NCBI GenBank assembly: GCA_900540855.1
Contig: UQHK01000004.1
Span: 78,429 to 142,428, forward strand
DNA length: 64,000 nt
Source: an uncultured Collinsella sp.
GTDB taxonomy: Bacteria > Actinomycetota > Coriobacteriia > Coriobacteriales > Coriobacteriaceae
Direction: 5' to 3'
The position numbers were made by a program, and so were the translations under genes. The notes beneath the pieces were generated by a model. That model did no database searches, was not told the origin of the DNA, and saw only the letters and a program-made list of their open reading frames with translations. Of this stretch, positions 34,596 to 42,853 are shown piece by piece. Every line of letters begins with the position of its first letter. Position 1 is the first letter of the stretch.

Positions 34596-35816
34596 ATGGT
34601 TGATGAGGACTTTGCCTGGCGGCTTGCGCAGGAGCTTGTGCGGATCGACAGCTCAGACCCGGGCGCGTATGAAGATGAAATTGAGCGCTTCATTAAGAGG
34701 CTCATTGAGCAGCAGCTGGCACAACTTGATAGTTCTGCGCTCGATGCCGTGCAGATTGAGGAGCTCGAAGTGCTGCCCGGGCGCCGCAACCTTAAAGTCA
34801 CCGTGCCGGGCCAAAGCGACGAGCCGCGGCTGATCTATATCTGCCACATGGATACCGTCACCTTGGGCGATGGCTGGGACGCAGACATCGCACCGCTTGG
34901 GGCGGTTGTGCGCGACGATAAACTCTATGGCCGCGGTGCCTGCGATATGAAGGGTGGCCTGGCCTGCGCTATTGCCGCACTGATCCATACGCTCGAGCGC
35001 GTGGCGGCGGATGGCGCGTTGCCCCGCCGCGGCTTTTCGCTCATCTGCTCGGTCGACGAGGAAGACTTTATGCGCGGCTCAGAGACCGCGATCGATGCTG
35101 GCTGGGTCGGCTCGCGTGAATGGGTGCTGGACACCGAGCCCACCGACGGACAGATCCAGGTGGCGCACAAGGGACGTACGTGGTTCGAGATTGAAATGGC
35201 TGGCGTGACGGCGCATGCGAGCCAGCCCTGGAAGGGCGCGGATGCCGTCGCCGCCATGGCCGAGGTCGTGTGTTCGCTCCGTCGCGCGTTTGTGGCGCTG
35301 CCCGCGCACGATGAGCTGGGGCCATCGACCATCACGTTTGGACAGATCGAGGGCGGCTACCGTCCCTATGTCGTGCCCGACCATGCCAAGGTCTGGGTCG
35401 ACATGCGCCTGACCCCGCCGACCGATACGGCCGCCGTGACGCGCATGGTAGAGCAGGCCATCGCCGTCGCCGAAGCTGCCGTTCCCGGTTGCCGCGGCAG
35501 CTACACCGTGACGGGCGACCGCCCCGCCATCGAGCGCGACCCGAACTCTCCCCTTCTAGCAGCGCTCAAGCGTGCCGCCGATGACATGACGGACGCGGAC
35601 ACGACCGTCGGCTTCTTTACCGGCTACACCGACACCGCCGTCATTGCCAGCAAGACAGGTAACCGCAATTGCATGAGCTACGGTCCCGGGTCGCTCGCGC
35701 TCGCGCACAAGCCCAACGAATATGTGCCCCACGCCGATATCGTTCGTTGTCAGCAGGCGTTAATCGCGCTCGCCGATAACGTGCTCTGGGACGCGAGCGG
35801 CCAAGTTGGGGCATAA
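34596..35816 (+). CDS. M20 family metallopeptidase/deacylase (ArgE/DapE type)
   Basis: 406 residues. Two-zinc amidohydrolase: metal ligands are visible in YICHMDTV, RGACDMKGG and the catalytic pair SVDEED. The dimerisation domain lies about residues 190-300. GAGG lies seven bases before ATG 34596; the in-frame extension to 34518 is unlikely. The natural substrate (N-acyl amino acid or peptide) cannot be set from sequence. Confidence 0.85.
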   Translation: MVDEDFAWRLAQELVRIDSSDPGAYEDEIERFIKRLIEQQLAQLDSSALDAVQIEELEVLPGRRNLKVTVPGQSDEPRLIYICHMDTVTLGDGWDADIAPLGAVVRDDKLYGRGACDMKGGLACAIAALIHTLERVAADGALPRRGFSLICSVDEEDFMRGSETAIDAGWVGSREWVLDTEPTDGQIQVAHKGRTWFEIEMAGVTAHASQPWKGADAVAAMAEVVCSLRRAFVALPAHDELGPSTITFGQIEGGYRPYVVPDHAKVWVDMRLTPPTDTAAVTRMVEQAIAVAEAAVPGCRGSYTVTGDRPAIERDPNSPLLAALKRAADDMTDADTTVGFFTGYTDTAVIASKTGNRNCMSYGPGSLALAHKPNEYVPHADIVRCQQALIALADNVLWDASGQVGA

Positions 35817-35855
35817 TAAGCCGCGAACAAACCGACTCGTGCGTTAGGACCGCCC

Positions 35856-36539
35856 ATGAAAGCACTTCCGTTTCCCTGCATCCGCCCGGCTCAGGACCGC
35901 GTGCTCGAGGCGCTGCCTGCAATGGGCAGCATCCTGAGCGGCAACGATGCTCTGCGCGGAGCCATTGCCGATGGTCTGATGCTCAAGGACCCGGGTGCGG
36001 CGTATTACGTGTACGAATGCTCGGGCGAGCCGGGACGTGTGACGGGTGTCGTGGCGATCTGCCCGACGAGTGTACTTGCGGGCGGCAAGGGCGATGCCAG
36101 CGCCGACGTGGCCGCCGCCGCGCGCGCGATCGCCGAGCTCAAGGTGCAGCCGCGCCCCGTGTCGCTCGCCTACGAGGCCTCGCCCGTCATTGATATCATC
36201 CTGGGCGCCGCCAAAGAGGGCGCGTCGCTCTACGCCGTCACCGACCCCGCGGGCATTACGCACCGCACGTGGGAGGTCAAGCGCGAGGACGCCGTCGGGG
36301 CCATCCGCGCTATGCTCGACCAAGCACCGGAGCCGGCACTGGCCGACGACCCCGCCTACGTCGCCGCTCTGACCGGGGCGTCGCAGCTGCTGGCCGATGA
36401 GGCCCGTGCCGCCGGAACGTACACCGGCAAGGAGCCGTTCAACTTTACCGTTGCCGTGCTCTTCCCCGCCGCGCAGGTCAGCGGCGCCGCGCCGCAGGTT
36501 CCGACGGGTCTGCTCGCGCACCAGGTCGCGCGGTTCTAG
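35856..36539 (+). CDS. Short DUF1015-like protein
   Basis: 227 residues. The start FPCIRPAQDRVLEALPAM and the PGAAYYVYECSGEPGRVTGVVA block resemble the N-terminal half of DUF1015, a family often coded beside serC and serA. Usual members are about 400 residues, so this is a short or diverged form. Its function is unknown; the neighbourhood suggests a link to serine synthesis. It lies 39 bp after the M20 gene and is followed by a strong terminator. Confidence 0.6.
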   Translation: MKALPFPCIRPAQDRVLEALPAMGSILSGNDALRGAIADGLMLKDPGAAYYVYECSGEPGRVTGVVAICPTSVLAGGKGDASADVAAAARAIAELKVQPRPVSLAYEASPVIDIILGAAKEGASLYAVTDPAGITHRTWEVKREDAVGAIRAMLDQAPEPALADDPAYVAALTGASQLLADEARAAGTYTGKEPFNFTVAVLFPAAQVSGAAPQVPTGLLAHQVARF

Positions 36540-36584
36540 CAAGACCAGACCGCCCAGCACAAAAATCGGCAGCTCAACAAACAG

Positions 36585-36625
36585 GGGGCGGAGATGCAGC
36601 AGGTACATGCATCTCCGCCCCTTTT
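36585..36625. terminator. Bidirectional terminator
   Basis: Perfect 14-bp stem GGGGCGGAGATGCA (36585-36598) with 36608-36621, then TTTT. It serves the DUF1015 gene from the left and the histidine phosphatase pair from the right. Confidence 0.85.
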
Positions 36626-36668
36626 GCGTCGAGAAGTTACGCCGGCGACCCGTGCCGCCACGCTCGCG

Positions 36669-37304
36669 TTATCCGCGCTGCGGACCTGCAGTAGCCACGA
36701 GCGGTTCAAGCCCCAGCTCGCGCGCGTAGTCTTCCTGCGTAAAGACTTCGACCAGCCCAAACGCACCGGTCTCGTCATCAAACGCAAAGTGCAGCACCGA
36801 GCAGTTGCCCGGCACGCGTTCGCGCTCGTCGGCCGCCGCGCCCCGCACGTGGTCCAAAAACTCCTTGATAGCTGAGCCATGACTTACCGCGAGCACGCAC
36901 GTATGGTCCGGACGCTGCATAAGATCGGTCAGCGTCGCCACCATGCGCGTGCGCACCTGGATCTGGCCCTCGCCGCCAAATTGACGATAGAAATCGCGCC
37001 ACGGGCGCTCGGGCATGAGCATCACGCGCTCGGCCTCAAAGTCGCCAAAGAACCACTCACGCAGGCCGTCCAGGCGCTCGTACGCCAAGCCCGGCCACAA
37101 GTTGGCGATAGTCTGCTCGGTGCGATGAAGCGTAGAGGTGTAGGCATGATCGGGCTCAATGCCGCGCGCACGTAAAAACATGCCGGCGCGCGCCGCCTGG
37201 TCGCAACCCAACTGCGTAAGCGGCGAGTCACTCCACCCCTGAATGATACGCTTAAGGTTGAATATCGTCTGTCCATGACGGACCAGATACAGATCTTTAT
37301 TCAT
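36669..37304 (-). CDS. Histidine phosphatase family protein (phosphoglycerate-mutase-like), copy 1
   Basis: 211 residues. RHG motif in YLVRHGQT with further active-site His in AVSHGSAIKEF. SDSPLTQLG and EWFFGDFEAE are usual for the family. ATG 37304 follows AAAGGA. It is 17 bp downstream of a paralogue, from which it differs enough to suggest old duplication. Substrate unknown. Confidence 0.85.
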   Translation of the reverse strand: MNKDLYLVRHGQTIFNLKRIIQGWSDSPLTQLGCDQAARAGMFLRARGIEPDHAYTSTLHRTEQTIANLWPGLAYERLDGLREWFFGDFEAERVMLMPERPWRDFYRQFGGEGQIQVRTRMVATLTDLMQRPDHTCVLAVSHGSAIKEFLDHVRGAAADERERVPGNCSVLHFAFDDETGAFGLVEVFTQEDYARELGLEPLVATAGPQRG

Positions 37305-37321
37305 AGGGGTCCTTTCGTTCG

Positions 37322-37864
37322 TTACCAACCCAAGAGCGAAAACGCCCCGTCGCAATAGCCAAAATGAAGCACGGCACCGTTGTCGGGTAGCTCTCCCCCG
37401 CCAGTCACATACTCAAGAAACTCCTGGCAGGCTGAGCCGTGGGAAACCGCCAGCACGCAGTCGTGCTGCGGCCGGGCCATAATACGGGACAGCGCCGCGA
37501 CCATGCGCGACTGAAGCTGCACTTCCGACTCGCCGCCAAAGGCCACCGGATAATCGCCCCAGGGCTGCGGCGGCATCTCGCGATTTGATGTGCCCTCCAG
37601 CGAGCCAAAATGCCACTCACGCAGGTCATCGACCAGCTCAATGGAACGGCCCTCGCCAACGATAAGCTCGGCCGTATGCCGCGCCCGGCCCAACGGCGAG
37701 GAATACACATGATCAAAGGCCACGCCACGCGCCGCAAACGCCGTACGCGCCGTCAGCGCCTGCTCGCGCCCGCGCGCCGTAAGCGGCGAATCGTGCCAGC
37801 CCTGCAAAATGCTCTGCACATTGAGCTCAGTCTGCCCATGCCGCACCAAATACAGATCTGCCAC
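37322..37864 (-). CDS. Histidine phosphatase family protein, copy 2
   Basis: 180 residues with YLVRHGQT, HDSPLTARG, EWHFGSLEG and AVSHGSACQEF. It shares the plan of copy 1 but is shorter at the C-terminus. The two form one transcription unit read towards 36.6 kb. Confidence 0.85.
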   Translation of the reverse strand: MADLYLVRHGQTELNVQSILQGWHDSPLTARGREQALTARTAFAARGVAFDHVYSSPLGRARHTAELIVGEGRSIELVDDLREWHFGSLEGTSNREMPPQPWGDYPVAFGGESEVQLQSRMVAALSRIMARPQHDCVLAVSHGSACQEFLEYVTGGGELPDNGAVLHFGYCDGAFSLLGW

Positions 37865-37879
37865 ACGCCCTCCCCTCGT

Positions 37880-37914
37880 ACCACCACAAAGGGGACAGGC
37901 ACCTTTGTGGTGGT
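37880..37914. repeat. Dispersed palindrome, family A, copy 5
   Basis: Arms ACCACCACAAAGG (37880-37892) and its complement (37902-37914) with GGACAGGCA between. It lies between the nitroreductase stop and the histidine phosphatase start. Confidence 0.85.
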
Positions 37915-37946
37915 TTACCGTCTGATCACGCCGCGGTGACGCTCAG

Positions 37947-38618
37947 CTACACCAGCACGTCGGCGAGCGAACGCTTGGGTACGTGGTGCACCTGTGCCTC
38001 GTCGCGCCAATAATTGATGGAGCCATCGGGGTTGGAATCGATCGCATCGATCACCTGTATCTCGGCCGGAACGCCAAAGGCCATGATCAGCTTGAGCTCA
38101 TACTTGTCGTTATCGAGCCCCATGGCATCGATCGCATGGGGCGTAAAGGCCTTGAACATGCAGGCTGCCACCTCGGGCGTAGCGCTGCGGGCGGCGAGCA
38201 TCATCGTCTGCGCGGCAATGCCCGTGTCGACCTCGGTAATGGGAGCGGCAGGCTTGCCCGGAACGGCGCGCTCAGCCAGAATCGCGATGTAGCCGGTCGG
38301 GCGCTCGCCCTCGGCAGGACCCGGCCAATCCTTGAGCGCACCGGCCCATGCAAGCTCGTCAAATACACGCGCGCAGTCCTCTGCACCGCTTACCACATGA
38401 AAACGCAGACGCTGAGCATTGGCACCGCAGGGAGCCAGGTGCGCCAGTTCCGCCAGCTCGAGCAAAAACTCGCGCGGCACGCGCATGGACTCGTCAAAGC
38501 GACGGCACGTACGGGCACGACGGACCAGCGCATCAAACGCTTCCAGACCGAGCTTTTCGCAGCCCTGCTTTGCCATCGATTCTGCGCTTACCGGCGCTGC
38601 GGGAACTGCTTCGTTCAT
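37947..38618 (-). CDS. Nitroreductase family protein
   Basis: 223 residues of the FMN-dependent nitroreductase fold: RRARTCRRFDESMRVPREFL (FMN-phosphate Arg region), LAPCGANAQRLRFHVV, and DTGIAAQTMMLAA. It probably reduces a quinone, nitro or related substrate with NAD(P)H; the true substrate is unknown. The start at ATG 38618 is set by family length; the ribosome site is weak (GGGGG). Confidence 0.8.
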   Translation of the reverse strand: MNEAVPAAPVSAESMAKQGCEKLGLEAFDALVRRARTCRRFDESMRVPREFLLELAELAHLAPCGANAQRLRFHVVSGAEDCARVFDELAWAGALKDWPGPAEGERPTGYIAILAERAVPGKPAAPITEVDTGIAAQTMMLAARSATPEVAACMFKAFTPHAIDAMGLDNDKYELKLIMAFGVPAEIQVIDAIDSNPDGSINYWRDEAQVHHVPKRSLADVLV

Positions 38619-38853
38619 AGGGACCCCCAATTCAAGCCAATTGTCTTTAGGAAAATCTAACCTAAAACGTAGGCAATAACGAACAGGGCTGCAATGTTCT
38701 ACACCTGTTGAATAGAAAATCGCGACGTGGGGAACAACGGAAACAATTCGGGACCTTTGGGTTACGTTTCGCCCTCCCCGACCCATACGCCAGCGCCTTT
38801 AAGCGATACTGGTTGTAACGATCAAGGCTTACGCCGCACGGAAAGGAGACATT

Positions 38854-39456
38854 ATGGGCATCTTTAAGAACGATGACCAAAAATCGAGCCAGTTTGGATT
38901 TGACGAGAAAAGCATGGCGGGCAAAGCCGTCAAGGCCGTACGCTGGATCTACGCCATCACGGGCGTCTTAGCACTCATTGCTGGTATCGCGCTGCTTTTT
39001 GCACACGCCAAGTCCCTCGTCTTTTTGACGACCGTCCTGGGTTTTTACTTTGTAATCACTGCTGCCATCAGACTGTTCACTGCCATTTTTGAGCCGCTGC
39101 TGCCCACCGGCTGGCGCGTGACGAGCATCATCTCCAACCTACTCATTATCTTGGGCGGCGTCATAATCCTGCGCAACCAGGCCTTCTCGACCGCGACGCT
39201 CACCACGATGGTGGTTATCGTGGCCGGCTTTGGCTGGATTGTCGAAGGTGTCATGTCCATTCTGGAGTCCGAGCTTTCGTCCAACCGCGCCCTCGCCATC
39301 CTGAGCGGCGCACTTTCCATCATCGCCGGCATGTTCGTGTTTATCTATCCGCTGTGGTCGGCCAAGATGCTCGTCATCTTTAGCGGCGCCGCGCTGCTGG
39401 TGTTTGGCGTAACGCTGATTGTTCGCGCTATTCAATTTGGCAAACTGGTGCGCTAG
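38854..39456 (+). CDS. DUF308 / HdeD-like membrane protein
   Basis: 200 residues with six predicted membrane segments beginning near residue 28 (WIYAITGVLALIAGIALLFA). The repeat-like arrangement and the GGVIILRNQAFS block are those of the HdeD/DUF308 family, membrane proteins linked to acid stress in enteric bacteria; the role here is unknown. AAAGGAG lies eight bases before ATG. The TAG stop is directly followed by the ATG of the next gene. Confidence 0.8.
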   Translation: MGIFKNDDQKSSQFGFDEKSMAGKAVKAVRWIYAITGVLALIAGIALLFAHAKSLVFLTTVLGFYFVITAAIRLFTAIFEPLLPTGWRVTSIISNLLIILGGVIILRNQAFSTATLTTMVVIVAGFGWIVEGVMSILESELSSNRALAILSGALSIIAGMFVFIYPLWSAKMLVIFSGAALLVFGVTLIVRAIQFGKLVR

Positions 39457-39939
39457 ATGCCACGAACGCTCTTTATTGATGCAGACGCCTGCCCGGTCAC
39501 GCGCGAGTCGATTGACTGCGCGCGGCGGGCGGGCGTCGCCGTTGTTATCGCCGGCAACAGCACGCAAAACCTGGAACGGCACATTCGCCGCGACGACCCG
39601 CGCGATGCCGAGCACGCGCGACGCGGCTTTTGGGTCACGACGCTCGACGTGAGCGTGGGCGCCGACAGCGCCGACTTTGCCATTGTCGAACGCCTGCAGG
39701 CGGGCGACGTGGTCGTGACGCAGGACATTGGCTTGGCGAGCATGGTGCTCGGGCGCGATGCCGCCGCTATCGGTGTGCGCGGGCGCGTCTACGACAAAGC
39801 AACCATCGACATGCAGCTGTTTATTCGCCACGAGGAAAAGAAGGTGCGCCGCGCCGGCGGACGCACTCGCGGGCCGGCGGCATTTACCAGCGAAGACCGC
39901 GCCCGCTTTAAACGCAACCTCACCGAGCTGCTGCGCTAA
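39457..39939 (+). CDS. YaiI/YqxD family protein (UPF0178, DUF188)
   Basis: 160 residues. LFIDADACPVTRES is the family start; SVGADSADFAIVERLQAGDVVVTQDI and RVYDKATIDMQLF are conserved. The family has a PIN-like fold with Asp residues suggesting a metal-dependent nuclease, though no activity is established. Translated with zero gap after the DUF308 gene. Confidence 0.88.
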   Translation: MPRTLFIDADACPVTRESIDCARRAGVAVVIAGNSTQNLERHIRRDDPRDAEHARRGFWVTTLDVSVGADSADFAIVERLQAGDVVVTQDIGLASMVLGRDAAAIGVRGRVYDKATIDMQLFIRHEEKKVRRAGGRTRGPAAFTSEDRARFKRNLTELLR

Positions 39940-39941
39940 CC

Positions 39942-39981
39942 AAGGTAGATTTTTGGGACATGTCCGGAAATCTACCTTTTT
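39942..39981 (+). terminator. Terminator after the YaiI gene, with GGGAC core
   Basis: AAGGTAGATTT (39942-39952) and AAATCTACCTT (39968-39978), then Ts. The loop contains the palindrome GGACATGTCC. A related pair, GGTAGATTTTAC and CCCAAACATCTAC, follows at 40021-40075, so this is also a repeat family. Confidence 0.8.
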
Positions 39982-40072
39982 GTTTTGGCGATTGACGCGC
40001 ATCCAACGCCCAAGTCATGGCGGTAGATTTTACGGTATACCCCAGTTTTTACGGCCTATCCCAAACATCTAC

Positions 40073-41161
40073 TTAGAGGCCAAAGGCGGAAAGGATGAGA
40101 CCCCAGCCCGCGCCGATGACGTACATCATAATCAGGAACACGGCATTTTCGCGGGCGCTGCGGTTGGTGCGGAACAGCACCAGATAACCCACGCCGGCGG
40201 AAATGAGCGTGCCGGCGAGCATCGGGGCCAGCTGCAGCGCGCCTTCCAGGTACAGTTGCGTGATGACGACGCTGGCCGAGCAGTTGGGGATCAGGCCGAC
40301 GAGTGCCGAGCCCAGGACCGCAAGCGTCTCGTTGCCGCGCAGGAACTGCTCGATCGCGGACTCGCCGAACGTCTCGAGCACGGCGACCAGAATCAGCGTC
40401 ACCAGAAAAATGAATACCGAGACCTGCACGGTGTGCGAGATCGCACTGCGGATGATCGACAGGACAGGCGTCCCTTCGTGGGAGTGAGAGTGACCGTGAC
40501 CATCATGGTGTTCATGTTCGCCCTCATGACCGTGATCGTGGCCATGTCCGTGTTCGTGCTCGTCCTCGTCTTCATCACAACCGCAATGGTCGCGCTCGCA
40601 CAGCTCGTGGATGTGGTCGGCGCTCACGCCTGCCTCGGCCACCTCGTCGATGATGTCACCGCCGCTGTGGTCGTCGTGCGCGCAGTTCACGTGGGCCGGG
40701 TTGGCCGCGGTTCCCAGCACGGTACGGCGAATCGCCGCGTGCGCGCGGGCGTTACGGCGCAGGCCGCGAATGGCAGCGTCCACGATAAAACCCGTGACCA
40801 GTGCGATCAGCGCTTTCGAAGCCAAAAGCATCGCCATAGTCTGCACGGGAACCTGCTCGGCAAGCAACAGCGGCAGCATCTCATCGGAGGTCGAAAGGAA
40901 CACCGCCACCAACGTGCCCAAGGTCACGACACGGCCGGCGTACAGCGTTGCTGCCATGGCCGAAAATCCGCACTGCGGCACCATGCCCAGCAGCGAGCCA
41001 ACCACGGGACCCGCAGCGCCGGCGCGCTTGATAGCGCCGTTGACGCGGTCGCCCGCAACGTGCTCAAGTGTCTCGAGAGCAAGATACGTCACCAACAAAA
41101 ACGGCACCAGCGACAGCGTGTCCTTGCCAGCGTCGAGCAGAATATCAATCAGTAAATCCAT
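40073..41161 (-). CDS. Putative 10-TM heavy-metal exporter (ArsP_2 family)
   Basis: 362 residues. Two sets of about four to five membrane segments, each with a GxxPxC-type motif (LGMVPQCGFSAM and VGLIPNCSASVV), flank a long cytoplasmic loop. The loop (about residues 165-235) carries a run of alternating His with Asp/Glu/Gly, plus Cys-x-Cys (DHCGCDED), and probably binds metal. The family is annotated as metal or arsenical exporters; Mn, Zn or others are possible here. A 22-bp dyad upstream at 41251 could be the metal-regulator site. Confidence 0.75.
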   Translation of the reverse strand: MDLLIDILLDAGKDTLSLVPFLLVTYLALETLEHVAGDRVNGAIKRAGAAGPVVGSLLGMVPQCGFSAMAATLYAGRVVTLGTLVAVFLSTSDEMLPLLLAEQVPVQTMAMLLASKALIALVTGFIVDAAIRGLRRNARAHAAIRRTVLGTAANPAHVNCAHDDHSGGDIIDEVAEAGVSADHIHELCERDHCGCDEDEDEHEHGHGHDHGHEGEHEHHDGHGHSHSHEGTPVLSIIRSAISHTVQVSVFIFLVTLILVAVLETFGESAIEQFLRGNETLAVLGSALVGLIPNCSASVVITQLYLEGALQLAPMLAGTLISAGVGYLVLFRTNRSARENAVFLIMMYVIGAGWGLILSAFGL

Positions 41162-41250
41162 GACGGATGGAACCTTTCGTGTCTTTCGGCAGCATTGTAA
41201 AAGTCCTAGCGGTCAACTAGGGTATTGTAGTTGTCCCGGGCGCGGTGCCA

Positions 41251-41272
41251 ATAGTTACCTATGGTAAACTAT
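41251..41272. promoter_or_regulatory. Candidate metal-regulator operator
   Basis: An imperfect 22-bp palindrome, ATAGTTACCTATGG then TAAACTAT, lies between the divergent exporter and exonuclease genes. Size and TTACC/GGTAA halves recall DtxR/MntR boxes; the DtxR-type gene at 47.4 kb is a candidate partner. This is inference. Confidence 0.35.
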
Positions 41273-41332
41273 CATCTCGCCATAACTCAGTAGCCTCGAG
41301 CCGCACAACGCGGCCCGTCCAAGGAGTAGCAT

Positions 41333-42301
41333 ATGAACGTATCGCAAGCACTCGAATACGAGCGCCAGCCGTTTATCCCCATGTTTATCTACGGCGACCA
41401 CGGCGCCATGGAGTCCGAGCGCCAGAAGGGCGAGGAGGCCCTCAAGGTGCTCGAGACCGAGTACTTTACCGCCGAGGGCGACCCCGGCTTCGACTTTGCC
41501 ACCGTGCGCGACCTGGCCGACCGCAACCGCGACCTGTGCGACCAGATTGGCGAGGCGCGTCTGCGCAACGTGACGCCCGCGACGCTCTCGCGCGGCCTGT
41601 CCGATGCCGACACCTGCGCCGCCATCGGCAAGATGCAAAAGCGCACCGCCGCGTCCGTTATGCGCGAAATCCGCGGCGACCGCGACGCGCTCGGCGTGGC
41701 CTACGCCCGCAAGCCCATCCAGGGCACCGTGCTCGGTATCGACATCGAGACCACCGGCCGTGCACCCGAGCGCGGCTATATCATCAACGTGGGCTGGGAG
41801 ATCATGGAGCTCACCAGCGACGCCGTCCCGCATGACGCCGAGGCACACTACTGCGGCCTGCCCGACATCTACCGCGGCGAGGATGTGCCGTTGTCGAATA
41901 TCCACCACATCACCTGGGACGACATCGACGGCAAAAAGCCGTTCCGCGAGAACAAAGAGCTGCAAAAGCAGCTGCTCAAGCTTATGAAGAAGTACCCGTA
42001 CATGGCACACAACGCCGCCTTTGAGGACAGCTGGTTCAAGATCCACCTGGACGGCTACGCCGAGGCACGCCGCGCCGGCAAGATCATCGTCATCGACTCG
42101 CGCCAGATCTGCCGCAGCCTGGACGCCGACGTGCGCTCGCTCCCCCGCGAGTCCGCCCCAGCCGCGCTCGAGAACTGGGCGCGCCGCCGTGGAACCCTCG
42201 CCGCCGACGCCAACGAGCAGCACCTGGGCTTGGACGACACCGACCTCATGCTCCGCACCGTCCAAGCCGAGTTCAACCTCAAGAACCTATTCGCGAAATA
42301 A
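41333..42301 (+). CDS. DEDDh 3'-5' exonuclease family protein
   Basis: 322 residues. The C-terminal 200 residues form a DnaQ/RNase T-like exonuclease: GIDIETTG (Exo I, D and E), HNAAFED (Exo II), and HLGLDDTDLM (Exo III, H and D). The first 125 residues are a helical region I do not recognise. It could trim DNA or RNA ends. AAGGAG lies eight bases before ATG 41333. It is followed by a good terminator. Confidence 0.8.
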   Translation: MNVSQALEYERQPFIPMFIYGDHGAMESERQKGEEALKVLETEYFTAEGDPGFDFATVRDLADRNRDLCDQIGEARLRNVTPATLSRGLSDADTCAAIGKMQKRTAASVMREIRGDRDALGVAYARKPIQGTVLGIDIETTGRAPERGYIINVGWEIMELTSDAVPHDAEAHYCGLPDIYRGEDVPLSNIHHITWDDIDGKKPFRENKELQKQLLKLMKKYPYMAHNAAFEDSWFKIHLDGYAEARRAGKIIVIDSRQICRSLDADVRSLPRESAPAALENWARRRGTLAADANEQHLGLDDTDLMLRTVQAEFNLKNLFAK

Positions 42302-42368
42302 CCGATCCATCTGCGGGAGCGCCTGCCAGGCACAGCGCAATCCGTCTGGGCACACCGGCACGCAGTAA

Positions 42369-42402
42369 ACTAGGGCGCAGCCTTATGGCTGCACCCTAGT
42401 TT
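42369..42402 (+). terminator. Intrinsic terminator after the exonuclease gene
   Basis: ACTAGGGCGCAGCC / GGCTGCACCCTAGT with loop TTAT, followed by TTTC. One mismatch in the stem. Confidence 0.75.
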
Positions 42403-42448
42403 TCATCAAAACGAGCAAATACGCGTGCTTCACATAGTCGGCAGGTTG

Positions 42449-42642
42449 GCCCACCTACATTTTTCGAGTTGTTCGGCCAGCTGAACCACTAGTCAAGGCC
42501 CCTTGAACCGCAATCGAGCGCTATAGTCGCCCCAATTTCGCAACCAAGCCCTATAAATCTATCTGAATCAATTCGAATAGGACGTTGCGATCGCACCATT
42601 CGTATAGGATAAGGCCGAATAACTCAAATTATGTTGGTGAGG
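42449..42642. mobile_element. Inverted-repeat element upstream of the nuclease-like gene
   Basis: CCCACCTACATTTTTCGAG then TTGTTCGGCC at the left end and GGCCGAATAACTCAAATTAT then GTTGGTGAGG at the right end form imperfect terminal inverted repeats of about 28 bp around about 130 bp of non-coding DNA. The same ends recur at 44080-44299. No transposase is inside, so this would be MITE-like. The rest of the 550-bp spacer before 42854 shows nothing else. Confidence 0.55.
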
Positions 42643-42853
42643 CATCTGAGCGGTCGGCAAAAACGCTTAGAAGCTACGAATCCGCAACTAAAGTTCACCA
42701 AAATGGGGCAGCCGACAGAAACCTCCCCAGCCGAAGCTGCCCCCCTCAATACGACAGCTCAAAAACCCACCGTTCGCAGAAGATAAGCCGCGCCCCAATA
42801 CCGTTGCCCGAAGTTTCGAGCGTATATGGCGTCCGCTATGCCATCATGCGCGT

